The translations under genes and the position numbers were made by a program. Positions 16,969 through 26,190 of a stretch of 64,000 nt of DNA are shown one piece after another. Origin of the DNA: Devosia rhodophyticola (GTDB lineage: Bacteria; Pseudomonadota; Alphaproteobacteria; Rhizobiales; Devosiaceae); NCBI RefSeq assembly GCF_028816475.1, contig NZ_CP118247.1, positions 558,001-622,000 of the forward strand, written 5' to 3'. Each line of letters starts with the position of its first letter. Positions within the stretch are counted from its first letter, which is position 1. Under the pieces are notes generated by a model. It was given only the letters and a program-made list of their open reading frames with translations. It made no database searches and was not told the origin of the DNA.

Positions 16969-18123
16969 CTAACCGTTTTCAACGCCGAGCATGGCGCGTT
17001 TTTCGGCGTCATTGAGAAAGTCGGCGGCCCCAATCCGCGCCCACATGGCGCTGCGATCCTCGGCCAGTGCTTCAACACCATCGAAATCGGCGGTAATCTG
17101 GGCGCCATCAAAGGCCGGGGCCAACCAGTTCGAGAGATCATCGGTCACCCGGCGCACCAGCGGAATGATGGTTTGCCGCCACAGGGCGCGATTGGCTTCG
17201 GCCAGATTGGCGTAGGTATTGTCGCCCGGAATGCCCAGCAACATCGGCGGCACGCCAAAGGCCAGGGCAATGTCGCGGGCCGCCGCGTTCTTGGCTTCGA
17301 TAAAATCCATGTCGCGCGGCGTTAAACCAATGGTTTTCCAGTCCAGCCCACCTTCGAGCACCATGGGTCGTCCGGCATTGGCGGCCCCGGCAAAGCCCTG
17401 TTCCAGTTCGGCCTTGAGCCGGTCGAACTGCTCGCCGCTCAAATTGCCGCCTGCCACTGAATAGACCAGCGCTCCCGAGGGGCGTGCCGCATTATCGAGC
17501 AATGCCTTGTTCCATTTTCCGGCGGCATTATGAATGTCGAGGCTAGTCTGGGCGGCATCGAGCGGGGCCATGCCATAATGATCATCGAGCGGATGGAATA
17601 GCGCCATATGCAGAACGCTGGGCACCGGTTCGGTTGTCTGGCTCAACTGCATGGTGCGTCCTGCGGCGGTATAGGCATAGGCGGCGGGCCAGCCGTCGCG
17701 CCCCGGCACCACCCGCATCCGGTCGGGCCGCAGGCAATAGAGCGCCTTGACCTCGCCATCGACCATGCCCGCCTGCAAATAGGCATTCCCCGCCGTTTGC
17801 AGATAGGCATAGACCGCTTCAAGCATTTCCCCGCCCGACTGGCGCGAATTGGGCCGTCCCAACAGCGTCATGACCGGATGTTCGCTCAGGCGCTTTCCGT
17901 CATGGCTGGCCACAAGTGGCACCCGATTGGCCGCCTCGGCGATCAGACGCACGCAGCGATAGACCACCGGATTTTTGGCAAACCCTTCATTGGCCAGCGA
18001 CGAAAAACCGCGATTGCTCCATTGCGCCTCGCCCAGAGGACTTAAACTCACCATTCCCCGCGCCTTGCTTTCGGCAGGCGCGTTCACCCGCCCACCCCGC
18101 AGGCGGTCGATCCAGTTCGGCAT
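16969..18123 (-). CDS. GTA portal protein, HK97 family (g3-like)
   Basis: The 384 residues match phage_portal: NPVVYRCVRLIAEAANRVPL near residue 50, GNAYLQ, LRPDRMRVVPGRDGW, YGMAPLDAAQTSLDIHN, and the C-terminal FGVPPMLLGIPGDNTYANLAEANRALW. It forms the dodecameric DNA gate at the head vertex and docks the terminase encoded 29 bp upstream. Confidence 0.94.
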   Translation of the reverse strand: MPNWIDRLRGGRVNAPAESKARGMVSLSPLGEAQWSNRGFSSLANEGFAKNPVVYRCVRLIAEAANRVPLVASHDGKRLSEHPVMTLLGRPNSRQSGGEMLEAVYAYLQTAGNAYLQAGMVDGEVKALYCLRPDRMRVVPGRDGWPAAYAYTAAGRTMQLSQTTEPVPSVLHMALFHPLDDHYGMAPLDAAQTSLDIHNAAGKWNKALLDNAARPSGALVYSVAGGNLSGEQFDRLKAELEQGFAGAANAGRPMVLEGGLDWKTIGLTPRDMDFIEAKNAAARDIALAFGVPPMLLGIPGDNTYANLAEANRALWRQTIIPLVRRVTDDLSNWLAPAFDGAQITADFDGVEALAEDRSAMWARIGAADFLNDAEKRAMLGVENG

Positions 18124-18152
18124 GTTCTGTTCCTTTGCTTGTGGCGTCAGCC

Positions 18153-19409
18153 CTAAACGCCGCGCACTTTTGGCGTCACATCATCGAGCATCAGTTCGGT
18201 CAGCGCCCAGACCAGCGCATCCACCCGGTCGGGAGAATGCCCCTGGCTGCGCCCATCGGTACCAAAGCCGCACATTTCGTCTTCCAGATCGGTCAGGCCG
18301 GGCACATGGCTTATCAGCCCCCGGCCATAGAGGGCGGCGACCGGCTCGGCCCGCAGCCACTTGCCGCGTTTGGCCCGCACCGGTTTGACCGGCACATTGG
18401 CATCGACCTGAGCGATGACCGATTTGACCAGATCGCCACCCTGATTGACCTCGACAACGATGGCATCGGCGCCGTGGGCATGAAACGCGGCCACTGCCCG
18501 GTGCGCCCAGGCCAGCGGCGCTGCTGGTTTGACCGTCCGATCTTCCAGCACCACCGCGCCCTCGCCAGCACGTCCGGCAACAACAATGCCACAGGCATCG
18601 GATTTGGCATGGCCGGTTACCGGCGGATCAACCGCCACCACGATCCGGCCCATCGCCAGATCATCGGGCGGCTTGAACATGGCGCGGCTCCACAAGGCAT
18701 TGGGCAGGTCCTCAATCATTTCGCCGTCAAGTTCCTGACGCCCCAGTACCGATCCACGATAGCGCCCGACGATGGCCTCAAGAAAACTGTCGGCCAGATT
18801 GTTCCGATTGTCGGCGGTTTTCATCCGCGTCACTTCGGTGCGCGCGTCGGTCAACAACCGCTTGAGCAGCTTGGTCGGCTTAGGTGTTGTCGTGGCCAGC
18901 TGGCGCGGGCGTTTTCCAAGCCGCAGGCCAAATTGCAACATGTCCCATGCCGCTTCCGCGTCGGGCCATTTTGCGACCTCATCACACCAGGCAGCGGCAA
19001 ATTGTGGCCCGCGAAACCGGTCCGGGTCCGATGCTGATAGCACCATGGCTTCCACCCCATTGGGCCAGATCAAACTATTGTGCCGCAAGATCGGCCTTTC
19101 GTCCGGCAAATGGACATTGAGCAGGCCGCTTTCGCCCTTGATCATGACCGCAATGGCCTCGCTGATGGTTTCGCCCACCAGCGCTATCGGGGTTACGCCC
19201 TTGCTGGCCAAGTCCCTCACCCATTCGGCCCCGGCTCTTGTCTTGCCCGAACCGCGCCCACCGATCAAAAGCCAGGTGGTCCAGTCCCCCGATGGTGGCA
19301 ACTGCGCCGGTTCGGCCCAGAACGGCCAGTCAAAGATCAGCCGTTCAAGATCGTCTCGGGCAAGGCTTGCCGCCAGTTCGTCCGCTTCAGCGCTGTTTGA
19401 GCTGGTCAA
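18153..19409 (-). CDS. terL: GTA large terminase, TerL (g2-like)
   Basis: A 418-residue DNA-packaging motor. The ATPase part has Walker A GGRGSGKT (50-57) and Walker B ending in WCDEVAKW (D143/E144). The RNase-H-like nuclease part has acidic residues D261 (VVAVDPPV), E320 (VVEVNQGG) and D393/D396 (SPDRVDALVW). It begins inside the TerS-like gene (23-bp overlap). GTA terminases package host DNA by headful filling rather than their own genome. Confidence 0.94.
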   Translation of the reverse strand: MTSSNSAEADELAASLARDDLERLIFDWPFWAEPAQLPPSGDWTTWLLIGGRGSGKTRAGAEWVRDLASKGVTPIALVGETISEAIAVMIKGESGLLNVHLPDERPILRHNSLIWPNGVEAMVLSASDPDRFRGPQFAAAWCDEVAKWPDAEAAWDMLQFGLRLGKRPRQLATTTPKPTKLLKRLLTDARTEVTRMKTADNRNNLADSFLEAIVGRYRGSVLGRQELDGEMIEDLPNALWSRAMFKPPDDLAMGRIVVAVDPPVTGHAKSDACGIVVAGRAGEGAVVLEDRTVKPAAPLAWAHRAVAAFHAHGADAIVVEVNQGGDLVKSVIAQVDANVPVKPVRAKRGKWLRAEPVAALYGRGLISHVPGLTDLEDEMCGFGTDGRSQGHSPDRVDALVWALTELMLDDVTPKVRGV

Positions 19410-19815
19410 TGCGGCGGGCCAGCTTGTTGCGCAGCTCGGAAATGTCCTTTTTCTGAACCGGTTCGCTGCTGCGCTCGGCCTTTTCGATTTCGATCAGTTT
19501 TTCCAGCGTCTTGGCCATGGTGCCAAGCAAGGCCGCTTCCTTGTCGATTGATTGTGGCATCTGTTTCTCCAGCACACGCACTTGCTGGTCGAGCACCCTG
19601 AGCATGCGGTTGATGATGGGACCGCGTCCCTGCACCTTGGTGCGGCAGTCCAGCCAGTTTTCCTTTTGGCGGCGATAGCGCAGTTGGAAAATGGTGATGC
19701 CGTACTGCTCGCAGATGGCAGCTGGCGACATCTCGCGGCTTTCATAGGCGGCCCTGATGGCTACCCAATCGCGCCGGGCAGTGCCCGCTTCGTTCAAACC
19801 CAGTTTTTCGACCAT
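19387..19815 (-). CDS. TerS-like DNA-binding protein, first gene of GTA cluster
   Basis: A 142-residue protein starting at MVEKLGLNE (a start 27 bp upstream is also open). It has a predicted helix-turn-helix (DWVAIRAAYESREMSPAAI, ITIFQLRYRRQKENW) and a long C-terminal helical region (LDQQVRVLEKQM, ISELRNKLARRIDQL). This is the layout of small terminase subunits: HTH plus oligomerisation helices. It overlaps the TerL start by 23 bp and occupies the g1 position. Sequence similarity to RcGTA g1 is not evident to me. Confidence 0.7.
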   Translation of the reverse strand: MVEKLGLNEAGTARRDWVAIRAAYESREMSPAAICEQYGITIFQLRYRRQKENWLDCRTKVQGRGPIINRMLRVLDQQVRVLEKQMPQSIDKEAALLGTMAKTLEKLIEIEKAERSSEPVQKKDISELRNKLARRIDQLKQR

Positions 19816-19862
19816 GCCTGAACAATAGCATCGCCCCGACACGCGGGGATTAGATGGATAAA

Positions 19863-21098
19863 TTACCGGGCAAAGGCGGCTGCGCGTTCCAGCGCCGCCA
19901 GATCGCTTTTGGCCGTCAGGGCCACCCGGGCGCGTTCGGCGGCATCACGCGCTGTAACCAGGGCAACTTCTGCATATTCCGGTTCACCCGCTGCAATAGT
20001 TTCAAGGCCTGCCAGCAGGCGCAGTACCACCTCGATGCTGGCCGCGCCATCGCGGGCGATGGAGCGAAATGCATCCTCGAGCAACTCCGCCGGTTCGAGC
20101 GCTGCCACCGACAGGCGGACATATTTTACAGCGCGTGGCCCGTCATCTTCCCTGTGGGCGGCCAATATCCGCACCAGCGTGCCAATTACATCTATGGCCG
20201 TGCCGGGATCATTGATGCCGGGCGACAATGCTTTTCCGGCAATTTCGCTCAAGGTGATCAGCCCATATCGCGGATCACTTTCAAACGTCCTGCTGTCGCC
20301 GATGACAAAGGCATTAGCCAGCCGTTCGCGCGTCTCGTCGTCAACCTCGCCCATCACCACCATCAGCGGCCAGTTCGGCGCGGCATAGGCACCGGGGCGC
20401 GAGACTATGGCAATTTGCAATTCGTGCTCGTCGGCGACGCGCTGGAGTTTGGACACATCAATGTGCTGCACATAGCCGATCTTGTCGGCAACCAGTGGCA
20501 CGCCGGACGGTTCACCGCGCAAGACCGAGCAGCCGAACAATTGCCGGTTGGACAGCGCATCAAAAGCTCTGGTTGTCGCCGCCTCAACACGGTCGATGGT
20601 TTCGGTGACCCGGCCGATTGCCGAAATCTGGCCGATCCAGCGGATCAGTGCCGCGATGACCAGTACAACCACGACAATGGTCACCGCAAACAGCAATAAC
20701 CGCCCCGCTTCACTATAAATGCCCGATGACAGGCCGATAATGCCAACAACTGAAAACAGGAACGCCCCGATGAAAATCGAAATCGAGGTCTGGGCGCTGC
20801 GATCGCCCACGATCAGCGGCACGGCGCGCGGCGTAGTGGATTGGGAGGCACTGGCCAGGGCGCTGACCATGGTCGACAGGGCAAAGACCGAAACCGTCAG
20901 CAGGCTCGATGCCAATATGGTCAGGATCGACACAACGCCGTTCGAGGGCACGGTGAATGGCAATTTGTCGGCGGCGGGGGCGTAGCGCGCGCCATAATAG
21001 GCGATCAGAATGGTAACTATGGCGCCGAGCGAGAATGCCGCAGGCAGAAACCACATGCGTTGCGCCATCTGGCGAAACTGAAAACTGATCTGACTCAC
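19863..21098 (-). CDS. DUF2254 integral membrane protein
   Basis: A 411-residue DUF2254 protein. Four hydrophobic segments (about residues 15-35, 58-80, 108-125, 137-155) are followed by a cytoplasmic C-terminal domain with the family marks VSKLQRVADEHEL and ALSPGINDPGTAIDVIGTL. Function is unknown in the family. It is transcribed towards the GTA cluster and ends 47 bp before the TerS-like start, so it could feed transcription into it. A small CCCCG/CGGGG hairpin (19834-19848) lies between them. Confidence 0.85.
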   Translation of the reverse strand: MSQISFQFRQMAQRMWFLPAAFSLGAIVTILIAYYGARYAPAADKLPFTVPSNGVVSILTILASSLLTVSVFALSTMVSALASASQSTTPRAVPLIVGDRSAQTSISIFIGAFLFSVVGIIGLSSGIYSEAGRLLLFAVTIVVVVLVIAALIRWIGQISAIGRVTETIDRVEAATTRAFDALSNRQLFGCSVLRGEPSGVPLVADKIGYVQHIDVSKLQRVADEHELQIAIVSRPGAYAAPNWPLMVVMGEVDDETRERLANAFVIGDSRTFESDPRYGLITLSEIAGKALSPGINDPGTAIDVIGTLVRILAAHREDDGPRAVKYVRLSVAALEPAELLEDAFRSIARDGAASIEVVLRLLAGLETIAAGEPEYAEVALVTARDAAERARVALTAKSDLAALERAAAFAR

Positions 21099-21171
21099 CG
21101 AAGTCCCCCGTTGTTCAAGATGAACGCAGACAAACCTAAAGGGTTGTCAAAAAAGCGAAAGCCCCCACAGA

Positions 21172-22440
21172 TCAGGCAACACCGCGGCCAAACTTTCGAC
21201 GTGCGTCGAGCGCCAACCCCAGCCCCACGCTGCCCAGAACATCTGTGCGCACCATGTTTGCACCGGGAAAATATGACGCCAGCGTACGGCCAATCACTGG
21301 CAGTTGCGTTGAACCACCAGTCATGATGACGCTGTCAATCTGTGCTGCGTTGATGCCTGCAAGGGTCAGTGTCGCTCCAATGGTGTCGGCAATGCGCCCA
21401 ACCGAGCCCGCAATGGCCTCGCTCAATTGGGCAATTGTGATGGGGGTGGCAATTTCAACGGCGCCCTGGCGATAATCGAACTCGATCGCGTCCACATCTG
21501 ACAGAGCAATCTTGACGGCTTCCACCGCGCCGATCAGGCGGTGCCCCTGCCGCCCTTCCACCACGGCGATCATTTGGTCGACACGCTCGGCCTGCTGCGC
21601 CTCTCGCCGCGTGCTCCTGAGGTCGCGCAACGTTTTGGCCGTATAGAGCCGGTTGATCCGGTGCCAGGTTGATAAATCATAATAGGGCGCCGTTGGCAGA
21701 TGCCGCTTGCCGTCCCGCGTCGTGGTGCCCAAACCCAGTTCGGGCATCACCTCGGCCATTGACAATAGCCGGTCAAAATCGGTGCCGCCGACATGAACCC
21801 CCGCTGTGGCCAGAATATCGTCGCTTCGATCCGGCTTGCCGGCAAGGTCGGGGCCGACGCGCACAACGGAAAAATCGGACGTGCCGCCGCCCAGATCGAC
21901 GATCAGCGCCAATTGCTCGCGTTCGGCCTGCCGTTCATAATCGAGCGCGGCGGCAATCGGTTCATATTGAAAGTCAATGTGGGCAAACCCTTGCGCCCGC
22001 ACCGCCTCGCGTAACTGGTTCTCCGCGTTGCGGTCGGCTTGGCTATCATCGTCGACAAAATGGACCGGCCTGCCGACGACGACACTATCAATCGGCCCGC
22101 CCAGCTGGACTTCGCCGCGCCGTTTGATCTCAGCAATGAAAATGCCCAAAATTTCGAGAAATCCGAGCGAGCGCACCTTGATCCGGGTGGTTTCCCCGAT
22201 AAGCGCCGTGCCTAGGACGCTTTTGAGCGAGCGCAACAATCGCCCTTCAACACCAGCGACATATTCGGCCACGCCTGCCCGGCCAAAATGGACAAGATCA
22301 TCTTCAAAGCTGAAGAACAGCACGCTGGGAATGGTGGGATTGTCGGCTTCAAGCGGTAATAACCGCGGGGCGCCGCCGGTTGAAACCATGCCCATGGTCG
22401 AATTGGACGTGCCGAAGTCGAGGCCGCAGGCAAAGGGCAT
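21172..22440 (-). CDS. Hsp70-family protein, YegD-like
   Basis: 422 residues consisting of the Hsp70 ATPase fold only: phosphate-1 LDFGTSNST, phosphate-2 LIVDLGGGTSDFSVV, adenosine loop VIMTGGSTQLPVI. The substrate-binding domain of DnaK is absent, as in YegD/DnaK-like autonomous ATPases. Substrates are unknown. It stands alone, 73 bp upstream of the DUF2254 gene on the same strand. Confidence 0.88.
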   Translation of the reverse strand: MPFACGLDFGTSNSTMGMVSTGGAPRLLPLEADNPTIPSVLFFSFEDDLVHFGRAGVAEYVAGVEGRLLRSLKSVLGTALIGETTRIKVRSLGFLEILGIFIAEIKRRGEVQLGGPIDSVVVGRPVHFVDDDSQADRNAENQLREAVRAQGFAHIDFQYEPIAAALDYERQAEREQLALIVDLGGGTSDFSVVRVGPDLAGKPDRSDDILATAGVHVGGTDFDRLLSMAEVMPELGLGTTTRDGKRHLPTAPYYDLSTWHRINRLYTAKTLRDLRSTRREAQQAERVDQMIAVVEGRQGHRLIGAVEAVKIALSDVDAIEFDYRQGAVEIATPITIAQLSEAIAGSVGRIADTIGATLTLAGINAAQIDSVIMTGGSTQLPVIGRTLASYFPGANMVRTDVLGSVGLGLALDARRKFGRGVA

Positions 22441-22500
22441 GGTGGATCATCCGTTTAGAAGGATGGCCCTCTTATAGAATGGTGGTCAGTTTGAAAAGCC

Positions 22501-23187
22501 TCAGGCGGCCTTTGCCTTTCTGGCCGCGCCCGAACGGGCTCTGTCGCCCTTTGGTTTGCGCAGATCGACGGTCTGCAGTCGGCCCAGACCACGACGCGCC
22601 GCCTTGGCCTGCGCCTGGGCTGCCACTTCAAAGAATTTCTTGTCGAGATTGCCAGTTGGATTGGCCACCGCAATACCGATGCTTACCGTGACCACACCGG
22701 CATGGCTTTCCTTGTGCTGAACCGCTTCGTCATGCACCGCCTTGATAATCTTGCCAGCACCCTTGCGCGCCAGCAGCAGCGGATAGTCTGGCAACACCAC
22801 TACAAACTGGTTCCGGCCGAACCGGAAGCATCTGTCCTGCTCGCGCGGCAGATTGGCGTTGATCGTGGCCAGTACCGTCTCGACGCATTCTTCACTTACC
22901 ACCTTGCCATAGGCGGAAAAATAATCTCCAAACCGGTCGAGATCAATCACCATCAGGCACATTGAAACATTGATGACGCCCGAAACCATCCAGGCCTCGG
23001 CCATTTCAGCCTCAAGCTCAGCGCTGAGGCGCGGCTTCATGCCAAGGGATCGTGCAATGGCTGCCTTGCCGTAAGCTGGTGTGCGTTCGCGTTCAGAATC
23101 GCGACCAATACGCAGTCCCCCGAGGGCGGCGCGCACCTTGCCCCAAAATAGATCATTGCTTGCGGGGCTTAGGTCGGAGACGCTCAT
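22501..23187 (-). CDS. Degenerate GGDEF-domain protein
   Basis: 228 residues with a GGDEF fold from about 70 to 210: the metal-binding strand is CLMVIDLDRFGDYFSAYGK (D82/D84). The active-site loop reads FRFGRNQFVVVLPD (124-128), so the canonical GGDEF becomes GRNQF and both acidic residues are gone. Synthesis of cyclic di-GMP is therefore unlikely. It may bind GTP or act as a partner. The N-terminal 70 residues show no known domain, and the tail is basic. Confidence 0.75.
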   Translation of the reverse strand: MSVSDLSPASNDLFWGKVRAALGGLRIGRDSERERTPAYGKAAIARSLGMKPRLSAELEAEMAEAWMVSGVINVSMCLMVIDLDRFGDYFSAYGKVVSEECVETVLATINANLPREQDRCFRFGRNQFVVVLPDYPLLLARKGAGKIIKAVHDEAVQHKESHAGVVTVSIGIAVANPTGNLDKKFFEVAAQAQAKAARRGLGRLQTVDLRKPKGDRARSGAARKAKAA

Positions 23188-23293
23188 GGCTGGCCTGTTC
23201 TGGGCTAAGCTGCGGAAAATACTTGGGCTTATCTCGCCATATTATGGTTAATACCAAGTAAACCCGTTCGCTTGTCGGCCAACGTCAAACCCG

Positions 23294-23767
23294 TTAGAGT
23301 TCTTCGGGCGGCTCCCATTCAGGCCAGTCCACGGCGTGATTTTCCCAGTCGTCGGGGGCGATATCCAGTTCGCTGAAGGTGCGCCCTTTTACCGATACGC
23401 CAACATCGACAACTGTTTGCGGATCGCCCGACACCAGCGGATGCCACCAGGCCAGCCCCTTGCCCTCTGCCAGTCGGCGATAAGCGCAGGTGGTGGGGAT
23501 CCATTTTATTTCGGTGATATTTTGCGGCGTCAGCTTGATGCAATCGGGCACCTGCTTTTGCCGACCGGGATAGTCGGTGCAGGCGCAGGTGTCGCCATCG
23601 AGCAGTTTGCAATGCACATCGGAGGTGATCAGCAGGCCCGCTTCCTCGTCCTCAAGCTTGATCAGACAGCAGCGGCCACAGCCATCGCATAGCGCTTCCC
23701 ATTCGGCGGGGCTCATCTCCTCTAGCGATTTTTCGTCCCAGAAAGCCATATTATCCGTTCGCGCCAT
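23294..23767 (-). CDS. YcgN/UPF0260 cysteine-cluster protein
   Basis: A 157-residue protein with the UPF0260 cysteine pattern CDGCGRCC (about 28-35), CKLLDGDTCACTDYPGR and VPDCIKL, presumed to bind an Fe-S or zinc centre. The C-terminal DDWENHAVDWPEW is typical of the family. It is divergent from the penicillin-binding protein gene. The molecular function of the family is not known. Confidence 0.88.
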   Translation of the reverse strand: MARTDNMAFWDEKSLEEMSPAEWEALCDGCGRCCLIKLEDEEAGLLITSDVHCKLLDGDTCACTDYPGRQKQVPDCIKLTPQNITEIKWIPTTCAYRRLAEGKGLAWWHPLVSGDPQTVVDVGVSVKGRTFSELDIAPDDWENHAVDWPEWEPPEEL

Positions 23768-23895
23768 TCATGATATTGTGTGTTTGCTCTTGTAGCATGG
23801 CTCGCGCAATCATATTCAGGCGATTAACTTGCTATTGTGGCGTCATCGTTCAACATTTGGATGATGCCCACTGTGGGGCAATAACGAGCGTGGCG

Positions 23896-26058
23896 ATGCA
23901 AGACCCCTTTTACACCAAACAGAAGCACGCCAAAAAATCCAACATGCTGGCGGCTGACGCGTGGCTGGATTCCTCGCTGTTCGAGTTTGGCCAGTCCTTG
24001 GGGCGTGGCTATACCCGCTTTCAGGATTTCATGGGGATTTTCAGGGTCCGTGGCATCAAGCGGCTGTTTGTCGAACTGGTATCGGACGGGCTGACCTTTG
24101 GCGCGCTTGGCACAATTTTGGTGCTGCTGCTGGCGTTTCCAGCCTTTGATGTGACGGCCACCGGCGAATTCAACAAGGCCGAAGACTATTCAGTGATCTT
24201 TCTGGACAAGTTCGGCAATGAGATTGGCCGTCGCGGCATTCGTTCCGATGATAGCGTGGCGCTGGCCGAGATGCCCGACTATCTGGTCAAGGCGACGCTG
24301 GCGACCGAGGACCGGCGCTTTTATGATCATTTCGGTGTCGATGTAGTTGGCACCTTGCGCGCCATCGTCTCCAATACCCAGGGCGACAGCAGCACCCAGG
24401 GCGGCTCCTCGATTACCCAGCAATTGGCCAAAAACCTGTTCCTGTCGCCTGAGCGCACCATCGAGCGCAAGGTCACTGAGGCCTTTTTATCGGTGTGGCT
24501 GGAATGGCATTACACCAAGGATCAGATCCTCAAACTATATTTTGATCGCGCTTATATGGGCGGCGGCAATTTCGGGGTGACGGCGGCGGCCGAATATTAT
24601 TTCGGCAAGAAAGTCAGTGACATCAATCTGGCCGAAGCGGCCATGCTGGCAGGCCTGTTCAAGGCACCAACCAAATATGCGCCGCATGTCGATCTGGCCG
24701 CTGCCCGTGGCCGCGCCAATGTGGTGCTGACCAATATGGTCAATGCCGGTTTTCTGACCGAGGGACAGGTCACGGCCGCCCGCCGTCACCCCGCCTCGCC
24801 GGTCAACCGCACCGATGATGTCGACAGTCCCAATTATTTTCTCGACTATGCCTTTGAGCAGGCCAAGGACATCATCAGGGCCAGCCGACACACCTCCAAT
24901 AATTTCACCGTCCGCACCACCATCGACACGACATTGCAAAAATATGCAGAGGACTCGATCAATTCGGTGATCCGTGAAAATGGCGAACAGTACAAAGTCG
25001 GACAGGCCGCCATGGTGGTCACCGATACCAAGGGTGCCATTCGCGCCATGGTCGGGGGCACCGACTATGGCAAAAGCCAGTTCAATCGCGCTATCGTCTC
25101 GACACGCCAGCCTGGCTCGGCGTTCAAGATTTTCGTCTATTCGCAGGCGTTCGAACAGCTGGGCCTGACCCCGTCCGACACCATTTCGGACAGGCCGGTC
25201 TGTATCGGCGACTGGTGTCCGCAAAATTATGGACGAAACTACAAGGGGCGGGTCACGCTGTTGAGCGCTTTTGCCGCCTCGATCAATACGGTACCCGTAA
25301 CCCTCTCGATCAAGACCGGTCGCGACCCAATCGCGGCGTTAAGCCACCGCATGGGCCTGCAAGCCGATTATCCGGTCACCCGCTCGCTGGCGCTGGGGGT
25401 TGCTTCGGTGTCGGTGCTGGACATGACCTCGTCCTACGCCGTTCTGGCCGACGATGGCTACAAGACACCAGCCTACGGTATCACCCGCATCACCAGCCTT
25501 ACCGGCGATGTCATTTTCAACAAGGATATCAACGCCCCGCGGGAGCGCGTCTTGAGTGAGAAGACGGTCGCCAACATGAACCTCATGTTGCGCCGGGTGA
25601 TTACCAATGGCACCGGGCGTCGCGCCCAGGTTCCCGGCGTTCCTGCGCTTGGTAAATCAGGCACCACATCGTCCTATCGAGACGCATGGTTTTGCGGTTT
25701 CACCGGCAATTATGTGGCGGCGGTGTGGTTCGGCAACGACAATTACCAGCCCACCAACCGGCTGACCGGCGGCAGTCTACCGGCGATGGCGTGGCAGAAA
25801 TTCATGGCCTTCGCCCATACCAATGTCCAGATCGAGCCGGTATTCGGCGTTGATTTCGTGCCTGAACAAACCATCGTCGCCGACGCGGAGACCGATGAAA
25901 ACGCCGACGAAGCCGCGCAACGTCCGCCGGGTCTCAAGCCCGGTGCTGCGACCAAACTGATCGATCTGGCAGATCGACTCAAGTTGGCGCAGCAAGCACT
26001 CGAAACTTCGCCAGATCAGGCCATGGCCACGTCCGCCATCGTCCCAAACACTCGTTGA
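23896..26058 (+). CDS. Bifunctional class A penicillin-binding protein (transglycosylase/transpeptidase)
   Basis: About 720 residues, starting at MQDPFYTKQKH; earlier in-frame starts overlap the divergent promoter. It has a cytoplasmic N-terminus and one TM helix (about 64-84). The GT51 domain carries ATEDRRFYDHFGVD (catalytic E138) and SSITQQLAKN. The transpeptidase domain carries PGSAFK (S408, K411), SINT (462-465) and KSGT (587-590). It polymerises glycan strands and cross-links peptides in the periplasm. The Ala/Glu-rich C-terminal tail after about 640 is not conserved. It is of the PBP1a type by layout. Confidence 0.9.
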   Translation: MQDPFYTKQKHAKKSNMLAADAWLDSSLFEFGQSLGRGYTRFQDFMGIFRVRGIKRLFVELVSDGLTFGALGTILVLLLAFPAFDVTATGEFNKAEDYSVIFLDKFGNEIGRRGIRSDDSVALAEMPDYLVKATLATEDRRFYDHFGVDVVGTLRAIVSNTQGDSSTQGGSSITQQLAKNLFLSPERTIERKVTEAFLSVWLEWHYTKDQILKLYFDRAYMGGGNFGVTAAAEYYFGKKVSDINLAEAAMLAGLFKAPTKYAPHVDLAAARGRANVVLTNMVNAGFLTEGQVTAARRHPASPVNRTDDVDSPNYFLDYAFEQAKDIIRASRHTSNNFTVRTTIDTTLQKYAEDSINSVIRENGEQYKVGQAAMVVTDTKGAIRAMVGGTDYGKSQFNRAIVSTRQPGSAFKIFVYSQAFEQLGLTPSDTISDRPVCIGDWCPQNYGRNYKGRVTLLSAFAASINTVPVTLSIKTGRDPIAALSHRMGLQADYPVTRSLALGVASVSVLDMTSSYAVLADDGYKTPAYGITRITSLTGDVIFNKDINAPRERVLSEKTVANMNLMLRRVITNGTGRRAQVPGVPALGKSGTTSSYRDAWFCGFTGNYVAAVWFGNDNYQPTNRLTGGSLPAMAWQKFMAFAHTNVQIEPVFGVDFVPEQTIVADAETDENADEAAQRPPGLKPGAATKLIDLADRLKLAQQALETSPDQAMATSAIVPNTR

Positions 26059-26190
26059 ACGGTTGATGAAGGGCGGAAACGCCTTTCTAAGCGCGGGCGC
26101 GGTTGCTATAGGCAAAGGCAGCGGCCTTGCCGGTCGTCGGCGCTGATCGAGCCCCAGATGCCCATTTCAACCCGTTCGGACCGTTAGCCC

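Noticed and set aside
23220..23260. TTAA-N7-TAAA near 23250 as a CtrA site for the GGDEF gene
   Set aside because: Second half has a mismatch in the core and the match is expected by chance in AT-rich gaps.
26069..26087. GGCG-GAAA-CGCC hairpin after the penicillin-binding protein gene
   Set aside because: Stem is short and bulged with only a weak T-tract; not convincing as a terminator.
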